DNA of 36,919 bases from positions 1 to 36,919 of the forward strand of contig JBBDSV010000051.1 of the NCBI GenBank assembly GCA_040904785.1. The letters run 5' to 3'. Source of the DNA: JBBDSV01 sp040904785. Lineage in GTDB: Bacteria > Actinomycetota > Nitriliruptoria > Nitriliruptorales > Nitriliruptoraceae. Shown piece by piece: positions 1 through 8,146 of this stretch. Each line of letters opens with the position of its first letter. Position 1 is the first letter of the stretch. The notes below the pieces were generated by a model that was not told the DNA's origin, ran no database searches, and was given only the letters and a program-made list of their open reading frames with translations. The position numbers and the translations under genes were made by a program.

Positions 1-1579
1 CGGCGACCTTGAAGTCCATGTCGCCGAAGAAGTCCTCCACACCCTGGATGTCGGTGAGCGTCGTGTACTTGCCGTTCTCGTACACGAGCCCCATCGCGAT
101 GCCCGACACTGGGGCCCGGACGGGTACGCCGCCGTCCATCAGCGCAAGCGAGGATGCACACACCGATCCCATCGACGTCGACCCGTTCGAGCTCAGCACG
201 TCGGAGACGATGCGCATCGCGTATGGCCACTCCTCGATCTCGGGGAGCACCGGCACGATGGCGCGTTCGGCGAGCGCGCCATGGCCGATCTCCCGCCGCT
301 TCGGCGACCCAACGCGACCCGCCTCACCGGTCGAGTAGGGCGGCATGTTGTAGTGGTGCAGGAAGAGCTTCTCGTCTTGCGGGTCGAGCGTGTCGAGCCG
401 CTGGCCCTCCCGTGCGGTGCCGAGTGAGAGCACCGAGAGCACCTGCGTGTCACCACGCTGGAACAGTGCAGAACCGTGCGTCTTGGGAAGCACACCGACT
501 TCTGCGGTCAGCGGGCGCAACTGATCGGTCGAACGGCCGTCAATGCGGAACCCCTCATCGACGATCAACCCGCGGACAACCTTCTTCTCGGTCGCCCGGA
601 ACGCCTCGGACGCCTGCTTGCGCAGCGTGTCCTCATCGAGGTCGATCGGCGGGTTGGCGACGAGTCGTTCGACGGCGCCTGTCTTGATCTCGGCGAGTGC
701 CTCGTCCTTGCCTTCCTTGCCGAGATCGCCCTGCCGGTACACGTCTTCGACACGTCCACTGACGTCGCCGAATACCGCGTCGAAAACCTCGTCGCTGTAT
801 TCGGGGAACAGCGGAAACTCAGCCGTCTCACGCACGCCGACCGTGTCAACGAACGCTTGCTGCGCCTCGCACAGCTGGCGGATGATTGGCTTGACCGATT
901 CGATTGCTTCGCCAACGACCTGCTCGGTCGGCGCCGGCGCACCCAATTCGATCTTGACCCACGCGTCCGGTGTCGCCTCGGCCTCGATCATCAGAATGGC
1001 AACTCCGCCGTCATCCTCGATCCGGCCCGAGATGACCATGTTGAACACGGCCTCTTCTTCGAGCTCCTCGAAGGAGGGGAATGCGCGCCAGGTGCCGTCG
1101 CGCAGCATCGCGTAACGCACCGCAGCGACCGGTCCGGCGAACGGGATGCCCGAGAGCATCGTCGACAGCGACGACCCGTTCATCGCGATCACGTCGTAGG
1201 GGTCAACCTGGGTCGTCTGGATGATCGTGTTGACCACCTGGACCTCGTTGCGCAGCCCCTCGGCGAACGTCGGACGCAGCGGGCGGTCGGTGAGCCGACA
1301 TACGAGGATGGCGTTCTCAGACGGACGGCCCTCGCGCTTGAAGAACGAGCCGGGAATGCGTCCGTTGGCGTACATCCGCTCCTCCACCTCGATGGTGAGG
1401 GGGAAGAACGGCAAGAAGTCCTTCGGCTGCTTCGATGCCGTCGTCGTCGACAGCACCTTGGTGTCGCCGATCGCGGCGACAACGGCACCGCCGGCCTGGG
1501 CGGCCAGCGTTCCTGCTTCGAATGTGATCGTCTTTCCGTCGATGTCGACGGAATGCTCGTGAATCCCGAGCTTGCCCAC
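1..1579 (-). CDS. pnp: Polyribonucleotide nucleotidyltransferase (PNPase), 3' end cut by window edge
   Basis: PNPase degrades RNA 3' to 5' by phosphorolysis and works in cytoplasmic RNA decay. About 526 codons are present and they run off the left edge. Translation of the minus strand shows the first RNase PH domain (for example AAIGDTKVLSTT and MNGSSLSTMLSGIPF), the helical domain, and the second RNase PH domain, up to the GDMDFKVA segment near its active site. The KH and S1 RNA-binding domains expected at the C-terminus lie outside. The start is GTG at 1579-1577, preceded by AAGGAGGC at 1593-1586, an ideal ribosome binding site. It lies downstream of rpsO, the usual bacterial order rpsO-pnp, with a scaffold gap in the spacer. 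No frameshift is seen in the part present. Confidence 0.96.
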   Translation of the reverse strand, partial: MGKLGIHEHSVDIDGKTITFEAGTLAAQAGGAVVAAIGDTKVLSTTTASKQPKDFLPFFPLTIEVEERMYANGRIPGSFFKREGRPSENAILVCRLTDRPLRPTFAEGLRNEVQVVNTIIQTTQVDPYDVIAMNGSSLSTMLSGIPFAGPVAAVRYAMLRDGTWRAFPSFEELEEEAVFNMVISGRIEDDGGVAILMIEAEATPDAWVKIELGAPAPTEQVVGEAIESVKPIIRQLCEAQQAFVDTVGVRETAEFPLFPEYSDEVFDAVFGDVSGRVEDVYRQGDLGKEGKDEALAEIKTGAVERLVANPPIDLDEDTLRKQASEAFRATEKKVVRGLIVDEGFRIDGRSTDQLRPLTAEVGVLPKTHGSALFQRGDTQVLSVLSLGTAREGQRLDTLDPQDEKLFLHHYNMPPYSTGEAGRVGSPKRREIGHGALAERAIVPVLPEIEEWPYAMRIVSDVLSSNGSTSMGSVCASSLALMDGGVPVRAPVSGIAMGLVYENGKYTTLTDIQGVEDFFGDMDFKVA

Positions 1580-1797
1580 GTCGGGCCTCCTTCATCTCGT
1601 CTGCCGCGCTCTCACGCGGTCGCGCACGGTGGCGCATTCGTCTGTGGAGGCGCCGTGGCCGGAAGCCGGACCATCAGTGAGGGCGACTCGCCCGTCACGG
1701 GTCGAGGCGTCTCCACTGACGACCGACGGAACGGCCGCGGGCCTCCCGCACATCCGCGGAACGTCCGCGCATGCACGTCGGGTCCAGGCTTGAGCCT

Positions 1798-1807
1798 NNN
1801 NNNNNNN
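1798..1807. other. Assembly gap (10 N)
   Basis: Ten consecutive N bases sit in the spacer between rpsO and pnp. The true length of the missing DNA is unknown. On its left side the sequence AGGCTTGAGCCT is a short inverted repeat ending at the gap, so a hairpin in the rpsO-pnp spacer may have contributed to the break (inference). The rest of 1580-1823 shows no gene. Confidence 0.98.
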
Positions 1808-1823
1808 CTGCCCCCGAAGGTGT

Positions 1824-2096
1824 TCACCGGCGCAACTCGAGTTCCGAGATGAGCGCGCGGTAGCGGTCGATGTACTTGTCGCGGAGATAGTTGAGCAGTC
1901 GCCGACGACGACCAACGAGCATCAGCAGGCCGCGTCGTGAATGGTGATCGCCGTGGTGCTCCTTGAGGTGTTCCGTCAGGTGCGTGATGCGCTGTGTGAG
2001 CAGCGCGACCTGCACTTCCGGTGACCCCGTGTCGCCCGGTGTCTGGGCAAAGCGCTCGATGATCGCGTTCTTGTCTTCTGGCAGTGCGACAGCCAA
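1824..2096 (-). CDS. rpsO: 30S ribosomal protein S15
   Basis: S15 is a primary 16S rRNA-binding protein of the small subunit platform. The 90-residue product matches the usual length of 89-90. It has the family's central pattern GDTGSPEVQVALLTQRI, then HLKEHHGDHHSRRGLL, then the basic segment VGRRRRLLNYL. The reading frame is open far upstream, but those codons look unlike a protein. The chosen start is TTG at 2096-2094, which has AGGA about six bases before it and gives the conserved length. The gene is followed by pnp. Its 225-bp upstream spacer (2097-2321), which probably holds its promoter, has only short inverted repeats and no promoter I would defend. Confidence 0.95.
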   Translation of the reverse strand: MAVALPEDKNAIIERFAQTPGDTGSPEVQVALLTQRITHLTEHLKEHHGDHHSRRGLLMLVGRRRRLLNYLRDKYIDRYRALISELELRR

Positions 2097-2321
2097 CGTT
2101 CTTCCTGTTCGTGGTCGGGCCCTGCCGCGTCGGGCCGACGCCGAATGGCATCGACGGGGACCGTTGATTCCATCCTCCACGATGCAGGAGAGAACCGGCC
2201 GCGCGTGGCCACACAGGGTGTGACGTGACGGCCATCGATCCCGACGCCCGAACGGGCACGGTGATGCCGGCCATTGTGGCCGACCGGTGCAGTGTGTCAC
2301 AGACGCCGCCGCAGGGCAACC

Positions 2322-3314
2322 TCAGCCGTCGAATTCGGCCGGTCGGCCGACCGCTGGCGGTGCCCCTCGGTTCGTTGCCACCCAGGTGCGAGCCGCATCG
2401 ACATCGCGGCCGATCTGCGCAACCAGCGCGTCGAGACTCGCGAATCGTGCTTCGCCACGCAGCCGGTGGGCGAAACTGACGGTCAGCTGCTTGCCGTACA
2501 CGTCGAGGCCGTCAGGCGCGTCGATGACGTGGCACTCCGCACTGACCTGCGCATCGTCGCTGACCGTTGGCCGCACACCGATGTTGGAGACACAGGGCCA
2601 GAGTGCGCCGTCGAGTTCGACCTGACCTGCATACACGCCGGTCGCGGGCAGCACGACCATGTCGTCGACCTCGAGGTTGGCCGTGGGCACGCCGATGGTG
2701 CGGCCGCGACCATCGCCCGGAATCACCGTTGCCGTGATCGTGAAATCGCGCCCGAGCGCGCGGGCGGCGAAGTCGACGTCGCCGCGCGCGAGTGCCGCAC
2801 GGATCGCGCTCGACGACACGGCGACGCCATCGATCTCTCGCAGCGCGACGGCTTCCACGTCAAATCCGTGCACCTGGCCTGTCTCGACGAGCGTGACGAG
2901 ATCACCGGCCGCGCCGTGTCCGAACCGGAAATTGGTCCCGACGATCACCCGGCAGGCCTGGAGGCGGTCGACCAGCACCTGCGTGACGAACTCCTCCGGG
3001 GTCCGTTTCGACAGCTCGAGGGTGAAGGGCAGAACGACGACAAGATCGACGCCCGCGTCAGCCAGTCGACGTGTCCGCTCATCGACGGTGGACAGCAGCG
3101 GCGGTTCGGTCCCCGGCCGCAGCACGGCAGCCGGGTGAGGATCGAAGGTGATGGCGACCGACCGCGCGTCGCGTGCGAGCGCGGCATCGACGGTGCGGCG
3201 CAGCAGGAGCTGATGGCCGCGGTGCACGCCATCGAAATTGCCAATAGTCACACAGCTCGGTGCCGGAACGATGGCATCGAGCCCGCGAACAATCGGTGGG
3301 TCGACGTCACGCAC
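2322..3314 (-). CDS. ribF: Bifunctional riboflavin kinase / FAD synthetase
   Basis: This enzyme phosphorylates riboflavin to FMN and then adenylylates FMN to FAD. The 330-residue product has the two expected domains in order. The N-terminal adenylyltransferase carries IGNFDGVHRGH at residues 24-34, TFDPHP, and GTNFRFGHGAAGD. The C-terminal riboflavin kinase carries VIPGDGRGRTIGVPTANLE and VSNIGVRPTV. The frame continues upstream, but the start is placed at GTG 3314-3312, with GGAG a few bases before it. This start lies inside the last codons of the truB frame if the truB amber codon is read through, which gives an 8-bp overlap typical of coupled genes. The truB-ribF order is common in bacteria. 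Confidence 0.95.
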   Translation of the reverse strand: MRDVDPPIVRGLDAIVPAPSCVTIGNFDGVHRGHQLLLRRTVDAALARDARSVAITFDPHPAAVLRPGTEPPLLSTVDERTRRLADAGVDLVVVLPFTLELSKRTPEEFVTQVLVDRLQACRVIVGTNFRFGHGAAGDLVTLVETGQVHGFDVEAVALREIDGVAVSSSAIRAALARGDVDFAARALGRDFTITATVIPGDGRGRTIGVPTANLEVDDMVVLPATGVYAGQVELDGALWPCVSNIGVRPTVSDDAQVSAECHVIDAPDGLDVYGKQLTVSFAHRLRGEARFASLDALVAQIGRDVDAARTWVATNRGAPPAVGRPAEFDG

Positions 3315-3483
3315 GGAACCGCTCCGGATCGGACCACACGAGCTCGGCACGCGCCATGCCCTCGTCGTCACGATAGATGCCGACGAGGTCGGTGCCGAAC
3401 CGCAGCGCGTATACCCCGTCCTGGCCGAACGCGTCGGCGCGCCCGCCCCCCGCGCGACGCCGCGCGCCCGCGATATCGGTGAT
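3307..3483 (-). other. In-frame C-terminal extension of truB beyond an amber codon
   Basis: Directly after the TAG that ends truB (3486-3484), the same frame stays open for 58 codons and stops at TGA 3309-3307, overlapping the ribF GTG start by 8 bp. The encoded sequence includes GQDGVYALRFGTDLVGIYRD and ends AELVWSDPERFRA. It resembles the small C-terminal RNA-binding-like domain found after the catalytic domain of actinobacterial TruB. I infer that the ancestral gene ran through here and that one base change (for example GAG to TAG) split it. A sequencing error, a recent mutation, or tolerated loss of the domain all remain possible. The identity of the C-terminal domain rests on pattern only. 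Confidence 0.7.
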
Positions 3484-4233
3484 CTAGACCACGGGCATGG
3501 TCCGTTCGACCGCGTCCTCGATTGACACGATCGCCGCATCGAGCCGGCCGGCCGTCGCCATGGCATCGAGTGCATCGAGCGTGTAGCAGTCGTCCAGCGT
3601 GAATGCCCCGTTCGCGACCCGCCGCAGTGCCAGCAGACTGCCGCCGACCCCGAGTCGCTCTCCGACGTCGTGCGCCAGGGTGCGAACGTAGGTCCCCGCT
3701 GAGCAGCTGACGAGAAAGGACGCCTGCGGGTGCGTGCCAGCAACGAACTCGTCGAGCACGAGATCATGCACGGTCACGGTGCGATCCTCGCGCTCGACGG
3801 TCTCCCCCCGTCGTGCCCGCACGTGCAACCGTTCTCCGTCGACCTTGACGGCCGACACCATCGGCGGCGTCTGCGTGATCGCGCCGCGAAACGTGGTCAG
3901 GGCCGCGCACAAGGATCGTTCATCGACGTGGCTCGCATCGACGCGCGACACCTCGGCCCCGTCGGCATCTTGGGTGTCGGTGGCGATCCCCAGCACCATC
4001 CGGGCGGCGTAGGTCTTCGTCCCCGCCTGTAGGAACCGCACGAGCCGTGTCGCGCGACCCAGGCACAACACGAGCACACCGGTCGCGGCCGGATCGAGCG
4101 TCCCGGTGTGTCCGACCCGTGCCTGGCCGACGATGCGTCGCACCCGAGCGACGACATCGTGCGACGTCATACCGGCGGGCTTGTCGATGACAACCACCCC
4201 GGTGCGATCATCCGGCGATCGACGGCGGCCCAT
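3484..4233 (-). CDS. truB: tRNA pseudouridine(55) synthase TruB, possibly truncated by an in-frame TAG
   Basis: TruB converts U55 in the T-loop of tRNA to pseudouridine. As written, the gene encodes 249 residues, shorter than the roughly 290-310 usual for the family. The catalytic domain is complete. It has VVVIDKPAGMTSHDVV at the N-terminus, GHTGTLDPAATGVL with the catalytic Asp, GAITQTPPMVSAVKVDGERL, and CSAGTYVRTLAHDVG. The ATG at 4233 follows the rbfA stop by four bases, so the two are probably co-translated. The TAG stop is one of only two non-TGA stops among 36 visible stops in the window. An open in-frame extension follows it and is listed separately. The catalytic function call is secure; whether the protein ends here is not. 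Confidence 0.9.
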   Translation of the reverse strand: MGRRRSPDDRTGVVVIDKPAGMTSHDVVARVRRIVGQARVGHTGTLDPAATGVLVLCLGRATRLVRFLQAGTKTYAARMVLGIATDTQDADGAEVSRVDASHVDERSLCAALTTFRGAITQTPPMVSAVKVDGERLHVRARRGETVEREDRTVTVHDLVLDEFVAGTHPQASFLVSCSAGTYVRTLAHDVGERLGVGGSLLALRRVANGAFTLDDCYTLDALDAMATAGRLDAAIVSIEDAVERTMPVV

Positions 4234-4237
4234 CCGG

Positions 4238-4627
4238 TCAGTCGCCGTCACGATCGAGGCCGCGGAGCAGCGACTCGATACGCGCCGAGTGTTCCACCGT
4301 CGGGTCCCGGCGGAATCGCAAATCGGGAGCCGACCGAAGATCGACGCGGCGCACCAGCAGTGCACGCAGTCGCGGCAGTGCCGATTCGAGTCCTGCCGCC
4401 ACCTCGTCGGCGTCGGCGACCCGGTCACCCCGCGACGGTGCGTTACCGGAGACGACCGTCGGGTCGAGCGAGGTGTAGTAGATGATGGCAACGTCGTGAT
4501 CCGGCGTGACCTCGACCTCGGTGATCGTGACGAACGCCAGGCGTGGATCGCTGATCTCGGTCTCGATGATGTCGGCCAAGGCCGACCGCACGAGCGAGTC
4601 GATTCGAGGATTTCGCTTGCGCACCAT
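4238..4627 (-). CDS. rbfA: Ribosome-binding factor A
   Basis: RbfA is a small KH-fold protein that helps 16S rRNA 5'-end maturation and 30S assembly, especially in the cold. The product of about 129 residues starts MVRKRNPRIDSL and contains ISDPRLAFVTITEVEVTPD, VAIIYYTSL, and the C-terminal LRFRRDPTVEHSARIESLL, all typical of the family. An ATG nine codons upstream (4654) directly abuts the ylxP stop but has no ribosome binding site. The ATG at 4627 has GGAG at proper spacing, so I prefer it. The gene sits in the infB-ylxP-rbfA-truB-ribF run, as in many bacteria. Confidence 0.93.
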   Translation of the reverse strand: MVRKRNPRIDSLVRSALADIIETEISDPRLAFVTITEVEVTPDHDVAIIYYTSLDPTVVSGNAPSRGDRVADADEVAAGLESALPRLRALLVRRVDLRSAPDLRFRRDPTVEHSARIESLLRGLDRDGD

Positions 4628-4654
4628 GCTCGCTCCGTTGTTGGACCCTGCCAT

Positions 4655-4978
4655 TCATGCTGCTGGTCCGACGTCGCCGATCTCCTCCTGCACGTCGAGC
4701 ACGACGACACGCGGGTCACGCTCGATCACCGCGACGAGGCGCTCGAACACCCGATCCACGCCGCTCGGCACCGACGCGGCGACCACGACACCGAGCACGG
4801 CGCGCTGCCAGCGGTCCTGGGCACCGACTTCAGCGACCGCGCAGCCCAGATCGGTGAGCGCCGCATCGATGCGCCGGAGCAGCGCACGCTTGTCCTTCAG
4901 GCTCTGCGCTCCGGGCAGGTGGAGGTCGATGCGCGCTGCACCGAAGTGCAGCCGACCATCTTCGGCTTCGACACCCAC
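4655..4978 (-). CDS. ylxP: DUF503 / YlxP family protein
   Basis: This is a small conserved protein of unknown biochemical role, regularly encoded between infB and rbfA. The 107-residue product shows the family pattern: ARIDLHLPGAQSLKDKRALL near the N-terminus, VAEVGAQDRWQRAVLGVVV in the middle, and a C-terminal beta strand PRVVVLDVQEEIG. The GTG start at 4978 has GAGG seven bases upstream. It begins 45 bp after the infB stop and its TGA is directly followed by an rbfA-frame ATG. No function should be inferred beyond its association with translation genes. Confidence 0.9.
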   Translation of the reverse strand: MGVEAEDGRLHFGAARIDLHLPGAQSLKDKRALLRRIDAALTDLGCAVAEVGAQDRWQRAVLGVVVAASVPSGVDRVFERLVAVIERDPRVVVLDVQEEIGDVGPAA

Positions 4979-5023
4979 TGGTCCGCCTCACCGACGCGCC
5001 GTGACCGTCCCGCTCGCGCGGCG

Positions 5024-7771
5024 TCAGTCGCGCACGACCTCGACCGTCTCGTACACCTCGAAGACGTCGCCCTCCTTGACGTCCTGGAACTTGTCGAGGC
5101 CGATTCCGCACTCGAAACCCTCACGGACCTCTCGAACGTCGTCCTTGAACCGTCGCAGCGACGACATCGTGTCCTCAGCGACGACGACACCGTCGCGGAT
5201 GACACGCACCCCGGCGTCGCGCCGCACTTCGCCGCGCGTGACCATGCACCCGAAGACCGAACCGACACGCGGGACCCGGAAGATCTCGCGCACCTCGGCC
5301 TCGCCGACCACCTGGTCGCGCATCTCCGGGGCCAACAGCCCCTTGACGGCACGTTCGATGTCTTCGATGACCTCGTAGATGATCCGATAGGTGCGTACGT
5401 CCACCCCGGCACGGTCGATCTCATCGCGTGCGTTGGCGCCGGGCCGCACGTTGAATGCGACAACGATTGCGTCGGAGGCCTCGGCGAGCCGGACGTCACC
5501 CTGGGTGATCGCCCCCACGCCCTTGCTCACCACGCGCACCTGCACCTCGTCGAGTTCGAGCTTGACCAGCGCGTCCTCGATGGCCTCGGCCGAACCGGAC
5601 ACGTCGGCCTTGATGATGACGTTGAGGGTGGCCTTGTCACCGGCCTGCACCGCCGATGTGAACTCTTCGAGTGTGGTCGGACGGCGCTCAGCCAATTCCT
5701 TGCGTCGCTCGCGTGCCGAGCGGCGCTCGGCGACGTCCCGAGCGAGACGTTCGGCGTCGACGACACGGAATTCGTCGCCGGCCTCCGGAACCTCGTTGAG
5801 TCCGATGACCTGCACGGGCCGCGACGGTTCGGCGTCCTCGACGGCCTGCCCATTCTCATCGAACATCGCGCGGATCTTGCCGTCCGCAGTCCCGGCAACC
5901 AGCACGTCGCCGCGGCGCAACGTTCCTGCCTGCACGAGCACCGTTGCGACGGGCCCTCGGCCGCGGTCGAGATGCGCCTCGATGACCCGTCCGCGCGCGT
6001 CCTTGTTCGGGTTCGCCTGTAGCTCGAGGAGATCGGCCTGAAGCAGCACCATCTCGAGCAGCTCGTCGATGCCCTGGCCGCTGAGGGCGGACACCTCGAC
6101 CATCGGCACGTCGCCACCGAAGTCCTCGGCGACGAGTTCGTGCTCGGTCAACTGGGTCTTGACCCGCACCGGATCGGCACCCTCGACATCGATCTTGTTG
6201 ATCGCGACGACGACGGGGACCTCGGCCGCACGGATGTGGGCGATCGCTTCCTCGGTCTGCGGCATGACTCCGTCATTTGCCGCGACAACAAGAATCGCCA
6301 CATCGGTGACCTGGGCACCACGGGCACGCATGGCGGTGAACGCCTCGTGGCCCGGCGTGTCGATGAAGGTGATCGCCCGATCGTCCTTGGTGACCTGATA
6401 GGCGCCGATGTGCTGGGTGATCCCACCCGCCTCGCCCGACATCACATCCGTCTGGCGAATGGCGTCGAGCAGGCGCGTCTTGCCGTGGTCGACGTGCCCC
6501 ATGACGGTCAGCACCGGCGGACGCGGGTGCAGCGACTCGGGGTCCTCGGGCGTCTCGATGCCGAACTCGAGCTCTTCCTCGGACATGAAGTAGACGTCGA
6601 CGCCGAGGTCAGCGCAGAGGATCTCGACCGTGTCGTCGGGCAGCGTCTGCTGGACGGTGGCCATCTCGCCCATCTCGAACAGCTTCTTGACGAGCGCGGC
6701 ACCCGAGACACCGAGCTTGTCGGCGATCTCGCCGACGGTCACACCAGAGACGACCTCGATGCGCTCGACGTCGATCTGCTGCTCGATCGGCAGGTCCCGA
6801 CGCACGGGACCACGCATGATTTCCTGCTCCTCGGGCGTCTCCTTCTCGCGACGCTTCTTGCGACGTGTCTTGCCGCTGCCCGGACCACCCGTACCCCCCG
6901 GTCCTCCCGGGCCACCAGGTCCTCCGCGACCACCGGGACCACCAGGACCACCGCGGCCGACCGACTGCCGGTACGGCGACGCGCCGCGTCCACGGTCACC
7001 GCCGCCGGCACCACGGCCACCGGGCGCGCCGGGACCGCCACGTGGTGCGGCAGCCGGACGTGCACCGGGCTGCGGCCGCGGCGGAGCTTCACGCAATGGC
7101 GGCGGGATCGAACGTCGTCCCGAACCTTCCTGCGGCAGGCGCGCGTCATGCGCCCGCCGGATCGCGGGCCCCTCGCCGGTGACCGTCGGAGGTGGCTGCG
7201 GTGCCCGAGACGACGGGGGACGCAATGGCGCCTCACCCGGCTTGAGCCGTGGTGGCGGCGCGCCCGGCATGCGGCGTGCCGGCGTCGCATCAACCGTCGA
7301 CGGCTCCGAGGCACCGGGCGACTCGCTGCCCTCGTCGGTTCCAGGAGCCGATGGCGGCGTCGCGACCGGCGCGTCGGAAACATCGGCCGCCGGCGCCGGT
7401 GGCGCTTCGGCCGAAGACGCCGGGGCTGCAGGTTCGGAGGCCGACGCGCCGGCGTCGGTGCTGTCGGCCTGCTCACGCAGGTGCGGCGGCAGGACCTTCG
7501 CCGCCTTCTTCTTCTCCGGCGGCGCGGCAGCCTGCATCGAGCGGTACCGCTCAAGCTCCTCCTGTTCGCGCTTGCGCTTGGCAGCTTCTTCCGCCTTGCG
7601 CTCGGCTTCGGTCTTGCCGAGGGATTCGCGGAACCGTGCCGCGTCGGCGTCATTGACGGACGACGAGTGGCTCTTGGCCTCGACACCGAGGCCTTCCAGG
7701 CGACGCAGAACCTCCTTGTTCGGGAGGCCGGTTTCCTTCGCCAATTCGTATACGCGGACCTTGTTGCTCAC
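5024..7771 (-). CDS. infB: Translation initiation factor IF-2
   Basis: IF-2 is the GTPase that brings initiator tRNA to the 30S subunit and promotes subunit joining. The 915-residue product begins with an IF2_N domain (VRVYELAKETGLPNKEVLRRL). A long low-complexity linker follows, about residues 60-310, rich in Ala/Pro and then Gly/Pro/Arg. Next is a second IF2_N domain containing VTVGEIADKLGVSGAALVKKL. The GTPase domain follows, with GHVDHGKT near residue 424, DTPGHEAF near 470 and NKID near 524, then the beta-barrel and C2 domains. The GTG start overlaps the ylxR stop by 4 bp (GTGA), implying coupling. The linker, not the conserved core, explains the large size. Confidence 0.97.
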   Translation of the reverse strand: MSNKVRVYELAKETGLPNKEVLRRLEGLGVEAKSHSSSVNDADAARFRESLGKTEAERKAEEAAKRKREQEELERYRSMQAAAPPEKKKAAKVLPPHLREQADSTDAGASASEPAAPASSAEAPPAPAADVSDAPVATPPSAPGTDEGSESPGASEPSTVDATPARRMPGAPPPRLKPGEAPLRPPSSRAPQPPPTVTGEGPAIRRAHDARLPQEGSGRRSIPPPLREAPPRPQPGARPAAAPRGGPGAPGGRGAGGGDRGRGASPYRQSVGRGGPGGPGGRGGPGGPGGPGGTGGPGSGKTRRKKRREKETPEEQEIMRGPVRRDLPIEQQIDVERIEVVSGVTVGEIADKLGVSGAALVKKLFEMGEMATVQQTLPDDTVEILCADLGVDVYFMSEEELEFGIETPEDPESLHPRPPVLTVMGHVDHGKTRLLDAIRQTDVMSGEAGGITQHIGAYQVTKDDRAITFIDTPGHEAFTAMRARGAQVTDVAILVVAANDGVMPQTEEAIAHIRAAEVPVVVAINKIDVEGADPVRVKTQLTEHELVAEDFGGDVPMVEVSALSGQGIDELLEMVLLQADLLELQANPNKDARGRVIEAHLDRGRGPVATVLVQAGTLRRGDVLVAGTADGKIRAMFDENGQAVEDAEPSRPVQVIGLNEVPEAGDEFRVVDAERLARDVAERRSARERRKELAERRPTTLEEFTSAVQAGDKATLNVIIKADVSGSAEAIEDALVKLELDEVQVRVVSKGVGAITQGDVRLAEASDAIVVAFNVRPGANARDEIDRAGVDVRTYRIIYEVIEDIERAVKGLLAPEMRDQVVGEAEVREIFRVPRVGSVFGCMVTRGEVRRDAGVRVIRDGVVVAEDTMSSLRRFKDDVREVREGFECGIGLDKFQDVKEGDVFEVYETVEVVRD

Positions 7772-8088
7772 GCGTTCTCGCTCCTCACGGTCCTCGTCGG
7801 GACCTGGTGTCGCGTCGCTCGGGCGCGCGCCTCGTCCAATGCGGCCAAGACCTCTGCGGTCGTGCCCCCGCGGAGTGCGCGTCGCAGCGCGCCCGCGTCA
7901 CGGCGACTCGCCGACGCGACGCACTGGGGGTTCGGGCAGAGATAGGCGCCTCGGCCCGGCAGCCGGTGTGTGTCATCACACCGGATCCCGGTGGGGGTGC
8001 GCGCGATCCGGATCAGCGTGTGCTTCGCACGCGCCGACCGGCATCCCACACACGTCCGGACCGGTGTCCGGGGCACCTCATGCGCCAA
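7768..8088 (-). CDS. ylxR: YlxR (DUF448) RNA-binding protein
   Basis: YlxR is a small nucleic-acid-binding protein encoded between nusA and infB; in Bacillus it is reported to bind RNase P RNA. The 106-residue product has the family signature VRTCVGCRSARAKHTLIRI, the middle DDTHRLPGRGAYLCPN, and the helical C-terminal part. The TTG start at 8088 is supported by AAGGAAG five to six bases upstream. A GTG four codons later is the alternative. Its stop overlaps the infB start by 4 bp. Confidence 0.9.
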   Translation of the reverse strand: MAHEVPRTPVRTCVGCRSARAKHTLIRIARTPTGIRCDDTHRLPGRGAYLCPNPQCVASASRRDAGALRRALRGGTTAEVLAALDEARARATRHQVPTRTVRSENA

Positions 8089-8146
8089 GCGTACTTCCTT
8101 CTCGTCGTGCGACGCAGCCTCTGCGTCCCTGCGGTCTCCGGCAGCC

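Noticed and set aside
3484..3486. Reassignment of TAG to an amino acid in this organism
   Set aside because: smc also ends in TAG at its normal C-terminus, and no other in-frame TAG inside a conserved gene was seen. A single local event is the simpler reading.
3315..3767. N-terminal extension of the ribF frame to 3767
   Set aside because: The extension overlaps truB and reads as Arg/Ser-rich shadow. GTG 3314 has a ribosome binding site and gives the normal protein.
6840..7040. Gly/Pro repeat DNA in infB as a possible tandem-repeat or CRISPR element
   Set aside because: It is the low-complexity linker of IF-2 in frame, with no equal-length spacers.
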